Shown: positions 1 to 7,725 of the stretch, in pieces
Layout: the number at the start of each line of letters is the position of its first letter
Numbering within the stretch: the stretch's first letter is position 1
Source of the DNA: Ignatzschineria sp.
GTDB taxonomy: Bacteria > Pseudomonadota > Gammaproteobacteria > Cardiobacteriales > Wohlfahrtiimonadaceae
Length of the DNA: 23,376 nt
Direction of reading: 5' to 3'
Assembly: GCA_030151245.1 (NCBI GenBank)
Contig: JASLEF010000096.1
Location: 1-23,376 of the forward strand
The notes under the pieces: generated by a model
Database searches by the model: none
The model's input: only the letters and a program-made list of their open reading frames with translations
What the model was told of the DNA's origin: nothing
Program-made: the position numbers and the translations under genes

Positions 1-11
1 ACCAACACTAA
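1..11 (+). CDS. rpsR: 3' end of upstream gene, probably rpsR (S18)
   Basis: Only the last codons are present: a residue whose codon ends in AC, then Gln, His and a TAA stop at 9-11, followed 20 bases later by rplI. Ribosomal protein S18 normally lies directly upstream of L9 in proteobacteria and tends to end in a short His/Gln-containing tail, so this is the likely identity. The call rests almost wholly on gene order because the body of the gene is outside the window. Confidence 0.45.
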
Positions 12-31
12 TCGTCCAAAGGGGAGATACA

Positions 32-478
32 ATGAAAGTTATTCTTTTAGAAAAAATTGAAAATTTAGGTTCTCTTGGCGATACAGTTGATGTTAAGTCA
101 GGATTTGCACGTAACTACCTTCTTCCACAAGGTTTAGCAACTGAAGCAACTCCAGCTAACATCGTTGTGTTCGAAGCTCGTCGCGCAGAACTCGAAATGA
201 AACAAGCTGACGTTTTAGCAGCAGCAACAGCTCGTGGTGAAAAACTTGCTGGCTTAGTAATGACTATCGCAGCAAACGCTGGTTCAGAAGGTCGTTTATT
301 CGGTTCAGTTACAGCTCAAGATATCGCAACACTTATTACTGATGCAGGCGTTCCTGTTGACCGTAAAGAAGTTCGTATCAACGATGGCGCAATCCGCGCA
401 CTTGGTGAGCATACAGTAACACTTCACCTCCACGCTGATGTGGATGCTGAAATCACTGTAAACGTTACAGCTGAGTAA
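32..478 (+). CDS. rplI: 50S ribosomal protein L9
   Basis: L9 binds domain V of 23S rRNA at the base of the L1 stalk and helps keep the reading frame during translation. The 148-residue product has the family's usual length. The N-terminal globular domain starts MKVILLEKIENLG and holds the diagnostic GFARNYLLPQGLA stretch at about residues 24-36. It is followed by the long connecting helix (about 41-75) and the C-terminal domain with GRLFGSVT near 87-94. A GGGGAGA ribosome binding site lies 6 bases before the ATG, which supports this start. It probably forms an operon with the S18 gene ending at base 11 and is closed by the terminator at 534-565. Nothing is unusual about it. Confidence 0.98.
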   Translation: MKVILLEKIENLGSLGDTVDVKSGFARNYLLPQGLATEATPANIVVFEARRAELEMKQADVLAAATARGEKLAGLVMTIAANAGSEGRLFGSVTAQDIATLITDAGVPVDRKEVRINDGAIRALGEHTVTLHLHADVDAEITVNVTAE

Positions 479-533
479 TATAAAGCTTTGCTTTAAAAAA
501 ATATTAATAAAATTCATCCTAAGACAATGAATC

Positions 534-565
534 AAAAAAGCCCACTGGAAACAGTGGGCTTTTTC
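534..565 (+). terminator. Intrinsic terminator of rplI operon
   Basis: A GC-rich stem GCCCACTG/CAGTGGGC closes a GAAA tetraloop (548-551). It is preceded by six A and followed by five T (560-564). The A/T flanks make it potentially bidirectional, but no minus-strand gene ends close by. Confidence 0.93.
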
Positions 566-708
566 TATGGGCTAATGAGTCTATGAAATATCCTCAAATC
601 CCGCCCCTTACCGTAATTAATGTTTGATAGAGAATAAAAAACACCCATTATATAAAGAGAGCTGTTTTTAAACACCAACGTTTTTCTACCCCGCCTATCT
701 CAATGTAT

Positions 709-1533
709 TTACTTTTTAATCGCTTTTTTAGAAACATTTTTTTTATGATTTGCTTGAAGATCTCTATCACTATTACTAGAAAGAGCCCCACGCCCCTCAG
801 ATTCCTTCTTTTGGAGAAAACGATCATAAATTCCAGGGAAGTTATTTAAAGAGAATAAATGAGCATACACCCAGGCTAACATGCCTTTTTGATTCAACTC
901 AGCTAAAAGATCTCCACTTAATCCCATCCATTTTTTCTCATCAATAATATAAACATTTTGCACATCAAAAGTCTGCCCCCGTTCTCCCGTAATGGTGACG
1001 GTTTGACTCGATAAGAGCTCTTCTCTCTGTAAAATATCTGAAAATTCTTGTGTTCGTGCCATGTCTGCATGATAAGCGGATAAGAACTGTAATATCCCTT
1101 CTAAAAATGGACTTTTATCTCCCGATTCTGTAAATAAGGCTTGAGCATCTTTCGCTTCTGTCCATTGAGGACTTTCAAGATCTAAACAAACCGTTAGCTC
1201 CTCACTCTCTGGCGTACCTTTGGCTAAAACAAAAGGATATCTACGAACAAATGCTGGAATATAGCTTGAAGCCTCCCAATCTCCATTTGAATCTACAAAT
1301 AAATTTTGTCCATCTTTCAATCCCAATAACGCTGATGGGATAAAATGGTCTCCCTCTTGTAAGAAAATAACTGGATAATTCTTTCCAGCACTTAGAAACT
1401 CAATACCTGCTAAAGGTACCCAATAACTGTGACTAGCAAAACCATACTTATTGGTTTTATCAAGCTTTAATTTTGAATGCAGCTTTGCTGAAAGCGCTTC
1501 AATTTTTTTATAAAACAACATACTTTTAGACAT
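709..1533 (-). CDS. SapC-family protein
   Basis: The 274-residue product resembles the SapC family (PF07277), named after a Campylobacter fetus S-layer locus gene; its biochemical role is not established. Family-like features are a short opening segment (YKKIEALSAKLHSKLKL), then SYWVPLAGIEFLSAGKNYPV with the typical aromatic/Pro core, LGLKDGQNLFVDSNGDW, YIPAFVRRYPFVLA and a basic C-terminus. I see no signal peptide or membrane helix, so it is probably cytoplasmic. The frame is open upstream to an ATG at 1596, but the ATG at 1533 is preceded by GGGGA at good spacing and starts where the family similarity starts, so I chose it. A possible leader peptide lies just upstream (1575-1622). The neighbours give no functional hint. 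Confidence 0.82.
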   Translation of the reverse strand: MSKSMLFYKKIEALSAKLHSKLKLDKTNKYGFASHSYWVPLAGIEFLSAGKNYPVIFLQEGDHFIPSALLGLKDGQNLFVDSNGDWEASSYIPAFVRRYPFVLAKGTPESEELTVCLDLESPQWTEAKDAQALFTESGDKSPFLEGILQFLSAYHADMARTQEFSDILQREELLSSQTVTITGERGQTFDVQNVYIIDEKKWMGLSGDLLAELNQKGMLAWVYAHLFSLNNFPGIYDRFLQKKESEGRGALSSNSDRDLQANHKKNVSKKAIKK

Positions 1534-1574
1534 AAAATCCCCATCAATAAACGAATTGTTTATCATAAGACAGC

Positions 1575-1622
1575 CTAAAGCTGATGACCACTCCATAGCA
1601 ATAAATAATTGATATTAATCAT
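1575..1622 (-). CDS. Possible 15-residue leader peptide before sapC-like gene
   Basis: Reading the minus strand, GGGAGGAGAG, the best ribosome binding site in this part of the window, lies 5 bases before an ATG at 1622. That ATG opens a 15-codon frame, MININ YLLLWSGHQL, ending with TAG at 1575. The frame differs from the SapC frame and ends 41 bases before the SapC ATG. Between them is a small inverted repeat, ATAAAC-AATTC-GTTTAT. No run of one amino acid suggests classical amino-acid attenuation. It could be a translated leader that controls sapC by coupling, or a fortuitous frame; the strong binding site with no other gene to serve is the main argument. Confidence 0.4.
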   Translation of the reverse strand: MININYLLLWSGHQL

Positions 1623-1961
1623 AATTTCTCTCCTCCCTATGCTATTTGAGATCGATATCCACCCAATTATTATTTAGTATTTAGGTTAAGAGCATCTTAC
1701 AAAGAGTCATTTAATGGTGATACCTACAGCACGGTCTTCAAAAAATATACCTGTATTCGATGTCACTAAAAAAGCCCTTCCAATATCATATTCATGAACG
1801 ACGTTTTAACCTTATTTCCCCCATATATAGTTATTTCTCTTTAAAGATATCGGTAATGACAATGGACATAAAAATGCCCCACCTACCAAAATTACGGTAT
1901 AGATGAGGCATTCACTCAATCTGTTCGTGGGATTAACCCATATTATACGACTGATTTCATT
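1623..1961. other. Intergenic region between two minus-strand genes
   Basis: This stretch holds the terminator of the downstream-numbered membrane gene (1869-1912) and AT-rich sequence that must contain the sapC-like promoter. I found no convincing -35/-10 pair. A short plus-strand frame from about 1712 (28 codons) has only a weak binding site and I do not call it. Confidence 0.5.
1869..1912 (-). terminator. Intrinsic terminator of the coiled-coil/MscS-like gene
   Basis: On the minus strand AATGCCTCATCTA pairs with TAGGTGGGGCATT through 13 pairs, several of them G-U, closing a loop of about 15 bases, and is followed at once by five T. The asymmetric G-U pairs make the RNA hairpin much better on the minus strand than on the plus strand, which fits the gene ending at 1962. 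Confidence 0.8.
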
Positions 1962-3680
1962 CTATTCACCGCTACTATAAACAGGTTGAGGTCGAGCAGG
2001 CAATCTCCAACCAAATCGCTCAACTGCTAAAAGTCCACAACGTTGTAGAAATCTAGGAGCTGAATGGTAGAATCCTTGGGCATCAGGACCCATTGCAAGA
2101 CTCATCCCAAAGACTAAATCCCCATAGATATTCAATTCTCGATAGTTACTATTGACGCTCAGTACATCATTGACCATTTCCGGAGTCTTCGCAATTTCCT
2201 CTTCAACGACAATTTTAAAATCCGCAATCATCTTCTCAAGATCATCCATAGCATGCGAGCCATCTAAAAGAAATTTCGTACTCGCGATATATCCCATACT
2301 GATGTTCAAAGGCTTTCTTGCAGCGAACTCTTCTGTACCATATTCTAATGCCGAACCATAACTATTCAGATAGATTGTTTCCGGCGTCTGACGAATAATC
2401 TGTGCATAAACACCATCGATGACGACTGTATCCCCAGCACTTGTTGGATAATATGCCTCATCATTCTCTACTTCTCGGGAGACCATTCCCTCTAAATAAT
2501 CAATGGTTAAACGAACACGTCCATTATCTAATAATGGATTCACTAAATAAACAGAATAGAGATTAATATGCTCAATTTCCCAAGGTATTCCCTGATAAAT
2601 CACCCGCTCCCCTTCTCTTGCTAACCCCATATTTAAAAATGTTCTTAAACGCTGAAAATAAGCGGGAATAGAGTTTCTAAAACTAATGATCATCGCTAAA
2701 ATCATTAAAATTGCAAATCCAAAGAGCACCATATCCCCGGAGGAATGAAGAATGACCAATAGTGCGGTAAAGGAGATGACAAAAGAGAAAATTTCATAAA
2801 GCAGTAACATTAAGCGCCAAGCAAGCGTCGCTCTTTTCACATGTGTGTGATTCTGTAATTTCCTTTCATGACGAGCCACTACTTGTCGAAGAACCCAAGA
2901 AAAACAGTAAAGAAGCCCAAAGAATGCCCCTAAACTTAACAGTAATGTCTTTCCCTGATTACTCAAGAAATCCCAAGCCCCTTGTGAAACTCGTTCAACT
3001 AATGAGCCCTCTTTCTCAATCTCACGATATTGCAAATTAATCAGCTCTAACTGATTTGCATAATAAGCCCGTTTAAGTTCCCAGTTATTTCGAATTTTAT
3101 CTAACTGTTTAATAGAAGCATCAGAAAGATGATCAAGATCTAACTCATCTAAATGTAACAGTGCATCGTCAATCGAGAGTAGATTATTTTGCAACTCTGC
3201 CCGAGCGGTTCTTATAAAATCTCGTTTTCGCTGTGATTCCGTTAAGTTCTGTAAAGAGCTAAATACCGGTTGAACAATTTTGATTAACTCTTTTTGCCAA
3301 TCATAATGGAGGATCTCCTCCTCTTCATTACTAGAAACATCATAGAGCTCCACCTCTAAACCGCCAAGCGCTGTCTTTTCAAACATTTTCTCAAAGTTTC
3401 GCTTCTGTTGATCAAGCTGCATTAATGTTAAATTTAAGCTCTCCCGATGATCTTCATCTTCAGTCGTCTCAAGTTCCTGAAGAATCTTCGCACGCTTGGC
3501 ATTAACATCTTCTAAGTTCCCCCGTATCTGGTTTAAAGAGAGAGTACTCTCCTTAACAGGAACGCTTAAATCTTGTGCGTGACCAATGCTAGTAATATGA
3601 AGCAGGAATACCATTATCCCCACAATCAACAAATAAACTCCCCTTCGGGGCACTCCTATTCTTACTGATTCCATCATCAC
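1962..3680 (-). CDS. Exported coiled-coil membrane protein with MscS-like domain
   Basis: The 572-residue product starts with a signal sequence (hydrophobic about 15-32, likely cleavage near GHA-QD at 35). Next is a long charged region (about 45-230) with heptad-like helices, expected to be periplasmic. Three hydrophobic helices follow at about 245-266, 288-311 and 316-334. A segment at about 350-400 with REGERVIYQGIPWEIEHINLY resembles the beta domain of small-conductance mechanosensitive channels (GDxVxxxGxxGxVxxIN). About 170 more residues follow. The architecture suggests an MscS/MscK-like inner-membrane protein with a periplasmic sensor, but the pore-helix Gly/Ala pattern is not obvious and channel function is inference. 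The start has three consecutive ATG codons after AAGGTG; I keep the first. The gene stands alone with its own terminator. Confidence 0.62.
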   Translation of the reverse strand: MMMESVRIGVPRRGVYLLIVGIMVFLLHITSIGHAQDLSVPVKESTLSLNQIRGNLEDVNAKRAKILQELETTEDEDHRESLNLTLMQLDQQKRNFEKMFEKTALGGLEVELYDVSSNEEEEILHYDWQKELIKIVQPVFSSLQNLTESQRKRDFIRTARAELQNNLLSIDDALLHLDELDLDHLSDASIKQLDKIRNNWELKRAYYANQLELINLQYREIEKEGSLVERVSQGAWDFLSNQGKTLLLSLGAFFGLLYCFSWVLRQVVARHERKLQNHTHVKRATLAWRLMLLLYEIFSFVISFTALLVILHSSGDMVLFGFAILMILAMIISFRNSIPAYFQRLRTFLNMGLAREGERVIYQGIPWEIEHINLYSVYLVNPLLDNGRVRLTIDYLEGMVSREVENDEAYYPTSAGDTVVIDGVYAQIIRQTPETIYLNSYGSALEYGTEEFAARKPLNISMGYIASTKFLLDGSHAMDDLEKMIADFKIVVEEEIAKTPEMVNDVLSVNSNYRELNIYGDLVFGMSLAMGPDAQGFYHSAPRFLQRCGLLAVERFGWRLPARPQPVYSSGE

Positions 3681-3880
3681 CTTAACTCATTGAAATGTAA
3701 ATTATTATCAATGATATTTTACATAGATGCCCCATTATTACCAGTAACGACTACTTTTAAGACATTCCCTCTCTAAAAAAGGCTTCCTCTATACGATTGA
3801 TGCGAATAAAAATATTCCCCTAAAATAGCACGCTATCTTTAGCATCTATTGTTTGTATTGTTTTTTTAGAGATGCAAAAA

Positions 3881-4798
3881 TTATTTAATGACAAACTTAC
3901 TAAACCGATTTTTCACTGTAAAAAAGGTGATTAGCACGATGAAAAGGATATATAACACGAAGCAAGTTAACCCTAGCACCACAAACCCTCCCATCGAAAT
4001 AGCAGAATCTAGATAGTTCATGAGTAACTCAAATGCAACTAACAATATCACAATCCAGAAACCTAAAAATCGCCCAGTACGAAGGATCTCCCCTATTTCC
4101 AGACGTTGAAGGCTCATTTTTTTAGAAAAAGATAGTGCCACTAAAGGGAGTAAAATAAAGCTATTAATCAACAAAATAACCCCTAAGTTTCCTAAAGCGA
4201 TGGCATTAAATCCCATCACCAGATAGAGTGACATCATGACTGAAGTCATGAGATGAATCATAAAAAATAGCGTGATAAGATTCGCAATACGCCAATAATG
4301 AGGCGTTTTTTGTACCGCGCCTTTAAAAGTATCAAATACACTTCCGCCATATTGATATACCAAAATAAAACAGAGCGTATATACAGCACATTGAATCAGC
4401 AAATTCACAACGCCAACTGCCATATAGATGAAAAAAAGAGTATCAAACCCGCTAAGAGACTGATAGAAAAGGAGACTCACGGCACTCGTCAGCAATTCAC
4501 AGATAATGACCATTACAACCGTGATCAGCATATTTTTCAAAGAAGCAATATTAATCCGAAAGTGATAAGCGCACATCAGAATGATCGCAAACTTTATCCC
4601 CATCTTTAATACAATACTCGATATCATCAATAAATTTTCAACAATCCCAAATTGCCAAAAGCTCACTAAAAAATTCTCATTCGAGGCATGAAGGCGCACT
4701 CCAATACTCAGCGAAATCATCGTCAAAATGCCCACTAATGGTAAAACATAGAGTGAATATGAGCGCTGAACAGATGCATTAATTGACTGATCTAACAT
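3881..4798 (-). CDS. Unrecognised eight-helix membrane protein
   Basis: I do not recognise a family. The 305-residue product is strongly hydrophobic with about eight predicted membrane segments (near 17-34, 57-77, 88-110, 121-148, 172-195, 201-222, 245-262, 271-293), no cleavable signal peptide, and a basic C-terminus (KNRFSKFVIK), so the C-terminal end is probably cytoplasmic. No catalytic motif or ATP-binding site is visible. AAGGATT before the ATG supports the start. It is divergent from the phospholipid cluster and shares the 347-base control region with it, which is weak evidence for a membrane-related role. It is a real gene by length, start signal and consistent hydrophobic pattern. 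Confidence 0.75.
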   Translation of the reverse strand: MLDQSINASVQRSYSLYVLPLVGILTMISLSIGVRLHASNENFLVSFWQFGIVENLLMISSIVLKMGIKFAIILMCAYHFRINIASLKNMLITVVMVIICELLTSAVSLLFYQSLSGFDTLFFIYMAVGVVNLLIQCAVYTLCFILVYQYGGSVFDTFKGAVQKTPHYWRIANLITLFFMIHLMTSVMMSLYLVMGFNAIALGNLGVILLINSFILLPLVALSFSKKMSLQRLEIGEILRTGRFLGFWIVILLVAFELLMNYLDSAISMGGFVVLGLTCFVLYILFIVLITFFTVKNRFSKFVIK

Positions 4799-5039
4799 CT
4801 AAGAATCCTTTGGTTTAAAAATGATAGCGAGGTAAATCTCTCTATTGATAAGTGCCTCATCTTACGAGATTCATCACCAATAAATAAAGAGTTGTCTGCT
4901 CATTTGACCTCTTTTCTACCGAAAAGAGCTTGATATCTTCATCATTCCTCCGCCACTATCGTCATTCCCCCTCAATTGAAAATATCTTAAGATGCTATTT
5001 TAAAAGTCTTTATCTCAAAAAAGTCTTTTAAAAACCCTA

Positions 5040-5122
5040 AAAAGTTAACGATTGTTATCTTTTTTATTGACTTCCCTCTTATCACGATCTATTATCTAAA
5101 CTATTAAAAGTTAACTATTGTT
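5040..5122. repeat. Paired 17-bp operator-like repeats around the promoter
   Basis: AAAAGTTAAC-N-ATTGTT occurs twice, at 5040-5056 and 5106-5122, in the same orientation, 66 bases apart and differing only at the N position. Each has a partial dyad TAAC-N4-GTT. The first copy lies just upstream of the -35 element and the second just after the predicted start of transcription. This placement is typical of a repressor or response-regulator site pair, but the protein is unknown. Confidence 0.55.
5067..5095 (+). promoter_or_regulatory. Sigma70 promoter of phospholipid cluster
   Basis: TTGACT (5067-5072) is separated by exactly 17 bases from TATTAT (5090-5095), five of six matches to consensus for each hexamer. 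Transcription would start near 5102, giving a leader of about 44 bases before the ATG at 5146, whose binding site is AAAGGA. Confidence 0.75.
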
Positions 5123-5145
5123 TACCTCTCCAAAGGACCGATAAC

Positions 5146-5829
5146 ATGACCGATAAAAGAAGACCGATTAAAAGCCGCTCCAACACCCTGATGATTCGTT
5201 TAGCAAAATGGCTTTCCCATAAAAATATTACCCCGAATCAGATCTCGCTATTGAGCATCGCACCTGCCTTTATTACCATGATGGCTTTAATTTTTTGGCA
5301 AACTTCCTCCCTGCTTTGGGTACAAGTTGCACTGCTAGTCGTAGCGATTGCCGGCATTCAATTACGATTACTTTGCAATCTCATTGATGGAATGGTGGCG
5401 ATTGAAGGCGGAAAAGTCACGCCCGCAGGTGAACTCTTTAATGAAGTGCCTGATCGCGTTAGTGATACGCTCTTTTTTGTAGGATTAGGTTTAAGCCTGA
5501 TTTCACCCTTTAGTCAGGAAGCATCTTATGGATTAGCGCTTGGTCTACTCGCTTCACTCTTTGCCGCGTTAACAGCCTATGTTCGTGTCCTTGGCGTTTC
5601 GATGGGTTCACCGGCATTTTTCTCAGGTCCTTTTGCAAAACAACATCGCATGGCACTCATGAGTATCGCCTTAATTGCCACCATTATTGGGCTTTTCTTC
5701 TCCCTAACAACAGAATTTCTCTGGACTGCGATCGTGATAATTATTGTGGGCAGCTTTTTCACAGCGATAAGAAGACTTATTCAGATCTATCATTTTAAAA
5801 ATGAAACGGCTGTAAAAATAGAGAATTAA
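5146..5829 (+). CDS. CDP-alcohol phosphatidyltransferase family protein (YnbA-like)
   Basis: CDP-alcohol phosphatidyltransferases are inner-membrane enzymes that move a phosphatidyl group from CDP-diacylglycerol to an alcohol. The 227-residue product has several hydrophobic helices and the family region at about 78-107: CNLIDGMVAIEGG, then GELFNEVPDRVSD. Compared with the canonical D-xx-DG-xx-AR-x8-G-xxx-D-xxx-D motif, spacing is exact but the first Asp is Asn78, the Arg is Ile86 and the third Asp is Asn99; Asp81, Gly82, Gly95 and Asp103 remain. Asn at the two Asp positions also occurs in E. coli YnbA, which sits next to a CdsA-like gene (YnbB). The cytidylyltransferase and acyltransferase genes that follow support a dedicated lipid pathway. 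The alcohol substrate cannot be read from the sequence. Confidence 0.85.
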   Translation: MTDKRRPIKSRSNTLMIRLAKWLSHKNITPNQISLLSIAPAFITMMALIFWQTSSLLWVQVALLVVAIAGIQLRLLCNLIDGMVAIEGGKVTPAGELFNEVPDRVSDTLFFVGLGLSLISPFSQEASYGLALGLLASLFAALTAYVRVLGVSMGSPAFFSGPFAKQHRMALMSIALIATIIGLFFSLTTEFLWTAIVIIIVGSFFTAIRRLIQIYHFKNETAVKIEN

Positions 5830-6020
5830 GGCAACAAAAAAGATAAAAGAGATAAAAGAGCTTAAAAATAGCAATAATTCATATTACTCATCAAATGCTC
5901 TTCAGATGATTTCCCCAGTGAATCAATCCCTCATACTCTCTTAAAGACTAATCTTGAATATTTTAACGATATAATCAAACATATCGCCAACCAATCATTA
6001 TTAAATAACGATAAAATCGA

Positions 6021-6046
6021 TGATCAGAGTTTCAAAAGACTGATCA
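6021..6046. repeat. Inverted repeat before the cytidylyltransferase gene
   Basis: TGATCAG at 6021-6027 and its perfect complement CTGATCA at 6040-6046 flank 12 bases, ending 9 bases before the AAGGAG binding site of the next gene. A TATAAT at 5970-5975 lies upstream with only a poor -35. The repeat could be an operator or an mRNA hairpin in this 239-base gap; no T-run follows, so it is not a terminator. Confidence 0.4.
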
Positions 6047-6068
6047 CATTATTCTAAGGAGTTCCCTC

Positions 6069-7010
6069 ATGTTTAACATCCCTGAACATGCCCTCACAAT
6101 GAGCCTCTCTTTGATCATCATTTTAGTGATCGCTAGTGCCATCGTCTTCATGAAGATCAAACAAAATCCCACAAAAGATTACCAAGAACTCGTTCTTCGG
6201 ACCCGTTCTTGGTGGTGGATGATTGCGATTATCTTGAGCGCACTCTTCTTCGGCGCCAATACTACCACGATTCTCTTTGCCTTTATCAGCTTCTTAGCTC
6301 TCAAAGAGTTCTACTCTATTACGCCTCTTCGCAGTGTAGATCGCCGTTTAGTATTTTGGGCTTATCTTGCCATTCCTTTGCAATACTACTTTGCCTCGAT
6401 TCAATGGTTTGGCATGTTTATTATCTTTATTCCGGTCTATATGTTTCTATTTTTACCCTTCAGAGCTGTTTTAATCGGAGAAACTCAAGGCTTTATTCGT
6501 GCTAACTCTACCATCCAATGGAGCTTAATGCTCTGTGTCTTTGGCTTTAGCCATATTGCCTATCTTGCAAATTTACCCATTTCTTTCATAAACCCTAGTG
6601 CCGGCTTTTCTGGACTGATTCTCTTTCTTCTCTTTGTCACTCAGTTTAATGATGTGAGCCAATATGTTTCTGGAAAATGCTTTGGAAAACGCAAAATTAT
6701 CCCGAAAGTAAGCCCCAATAAAACTTGGGGAGGATTTATTGGCGGATTTATTATTACCACTACTATTGCGGCATTTCTAGCGCCTTATTTAACGATTCTA
6801 ACAATGACTCAAGGGCTTATTGCCGGCATGTTAATCGCGGTATCGGGATTCGTTGGCGATGTGGTTCTCTCTTCTGTTAAACGGGATCTTCGCATTAAAG
6901 ATAGCGGAACACTGATTCCTGGTCATGGTGGTATTTTAGATCGAGTCGATAGTTTGATCTATGCAACCCCCATCTTCTTCCACTACTTCTACTATGTGAC
7001 AGGGATATAA
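6069..7010 (+). CDS. Phosphatidate cytidylyltransferase (CdsA/YnbB-like)
   Basis: This integral membrane enzyme makes CDP-diacylglycerol from CTP and phosphatidic acid. The 313-residue product has about eight hydrophobic helices and the family's conserved cytoplasmic parts: FNDVSQYVSGKCFGKRKI (about 193-210), SPNKTWGGFIGG (215-226), and the C-terminal signature at about 268-295 with SSVKRDLRIKDSG followed by PGHGGILDRVDS. AAGGAG 8 bases before ATG supports the start. Its position between a CDP-alcohol phosphatidyltransferase and a PlsC-like acyltransferase suggests a second, pathway-specific copy like E. coli YnbB rather than the housekeeping cdsA, which usually sits with bamA/uppS genes; that distinction is inference from context. 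The overlapping plus-strand frame at 6209-6505 is a shadow. Confidence 0.9.
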   Translation: MFNIPEHALTMSLSLIIILVIASAIVFMKIKQNPTKDYQELVLRTRSWWWMIAIILSALFFGANTTTILFAFISFLALKEFYSITPLRSVDRRLVFWAYLAIPLQYYFASIQWFGMFIIFIPVYMFLFLPFRAVLIGETQGFIRANSTIQWSLMLCVFGFSHIAYLANLPISFINPSAGFSGLILFLLFVTQFNDVSQYVSGKCFGKRKIIPKVSPNKTWGGFIGGFIITTTIAAFLAPYLTILTMTQGLIAGMLIAVSGFVGDVVLSSVKRDLRIKDSGTLIPGHGGILDRVDSLIYATPIFFHYFYYVTGI

Positions 7011-7013
7011 ATC

Positions 7014-7712
7014 ATGAATCATCCTCATCATTCAACAAACAGAACGAATCCAACTCACAGAACGCGCAAAATGAAATGGCTTAAATGGCTCTTCTTCGCC
7101 TTCATTGTTAAACCACTGGTACTCATTGGACTTGGACTTAATATTATTCACCGTCCTAAATTACCCGCCAAAGGTCCTGCGGTCATCGTTGCCAATCATA
7201 CCAGTCATTTAGATACGTTAGTTTTAATGAGCCTCTACCCTTTATCGGCGATTCATCATATTCGTCCGGTTGCAGCAGCAGATTACTTTATGAAAAACCG
7301 TTTGATGCGATGGTTTTCTACAAAATGCATCGACATCATTCCCATTGATCGTAAAGTGATGAAAGCACCTGATGAACTCTTTGCCGAATGCCATCAAGCG
7401 CTGCAAAATAATGAGATCCTTATTCTCTTCCCCGAAGGAACGAGAGCCATGAGCGAAGAGCGTGATTTCAAGCTCAAACGCGGCATTCATATTCTAATCA
7501 CTAAATATCCAGAGATTCCCGTTATTCCGGTGATTTTACGAGGATTAGGCAAAGCATTACCGAAAGGAGAGGCGCTCTTTGTGCCCTTTAATTGTGATGT
7601 GATTGTCGGCGACCCACTAATCTATCATCAGGATGCAAAGGTTTACTTACAAGCTTTAGAAGAGCAATATCACACGCTTTTAGCACAGACAATAAGTCAT
7701 CCTCAAGCGTAG
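7014..7712 (+). CDS. 1-acyl-sn-glycerol-3-phosphate acyltransferase (PlsC-like)
   Basis: PlsC-type enzymes acylate lysophosphatidic acid to phosphatidic acid at the inner membrane. The 232-residue product has the catalytic NHTSHLD (His62 and Asp67 of the H-x4-D motif), a substrate-binding FPEGTR at 139-144 and a VIPV motif near 170. One hydrophobic segment at about 24-44 anchors it. The gene starts 3 bases after the cytidylyltransferase stop, with AGGGA overlapping that stop region, so the two are translationally close and co-transcribed. Its product, phosphatidic acid, is the substrate of the previous gene's enzyme, whose CDP-diacylglycerol product feeds the first gene of the cluster: a complete three-step set. 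A Met at residue 20 is an alternative start. Confidence 0.92.
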   Translation: MNHPHHSTNRTNPTHRTRKMKWLKWLFFAFIVKPLVLIGLGLNIIHRPKLPAKGPAVIVANHTSHLDTLVLMSLYPLSAIHHIRPVAAADYFMKNRLMRWFSTKCIDIIPIDRKVMKAPDELFAECHQALQNNEILILFPEGTRAMSEERDFKLKRGIHILITKYPEIPVIPVILRGLGKALPKGEALFVPFNCDVIVGDPLIYHQDAKVYLQALEEQYHTLLAQTISHPQA

Positions 7713-7725
7713 TTGAAAGAAGCAC

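Larger units (their letters stand above)
4799..5145. other. Divergent control region
   Basis: This region lies between the minus-strand membrane gene and the plus-strand phospholipid cluster. It contains the plus-strand promoter at 5067-5095 and the paired 17-bp repeats at 5040-5056 and 5106-5122. It also has a small perfect hairpin CTCTTTT/AAAAGAG (4909-4928) and a longer-spaced inverted repeat TTTTAAAAG...CTTTTAAAA near 5000-5034. A minus-strand promoter for the gene starting at 4798 must also be here; TATCAT at about 4821-4826 is the best -10 I see, without a good -35. Confidence 0.55.

Noticed and set aside
1609..1622. FNR-like TTGATATTAATCAT near the sapC leader
   Set aside because: Nine of ten matches, but such matches are expected by chance in AT-rich gaps of this total length, and there is no correctly spaced promoter.
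1712..1798. 28-codon plus-strand small frame
   Set aside because: Only a weak AAAGAG binding site, no promoter and no partner gene.
3697..3715. Fur-box-like sequence upstream of the MscS-like gene
   Set aside because: Only about 11-12 of 19 positions match the consensus on either strand, which AT-rich sequence reaches by chance.
3841..3880. Terminator for the eight-helix membrane gene
   Set aside because: GCATCT/AGATGC has a loop of about 22 bases and the following ATAG/CTAT stem is tiny; neither has a convincing T-run directly after a stable stem.
4298..4609. 103-codon plus-strand frame opposite the eight-helix membrane gene
   Set aside because: Antisense to a convincing membrane protein; composition (Asn, His, Lys, Arg) is what opposite-strand reading of hydrophobic codons gives.
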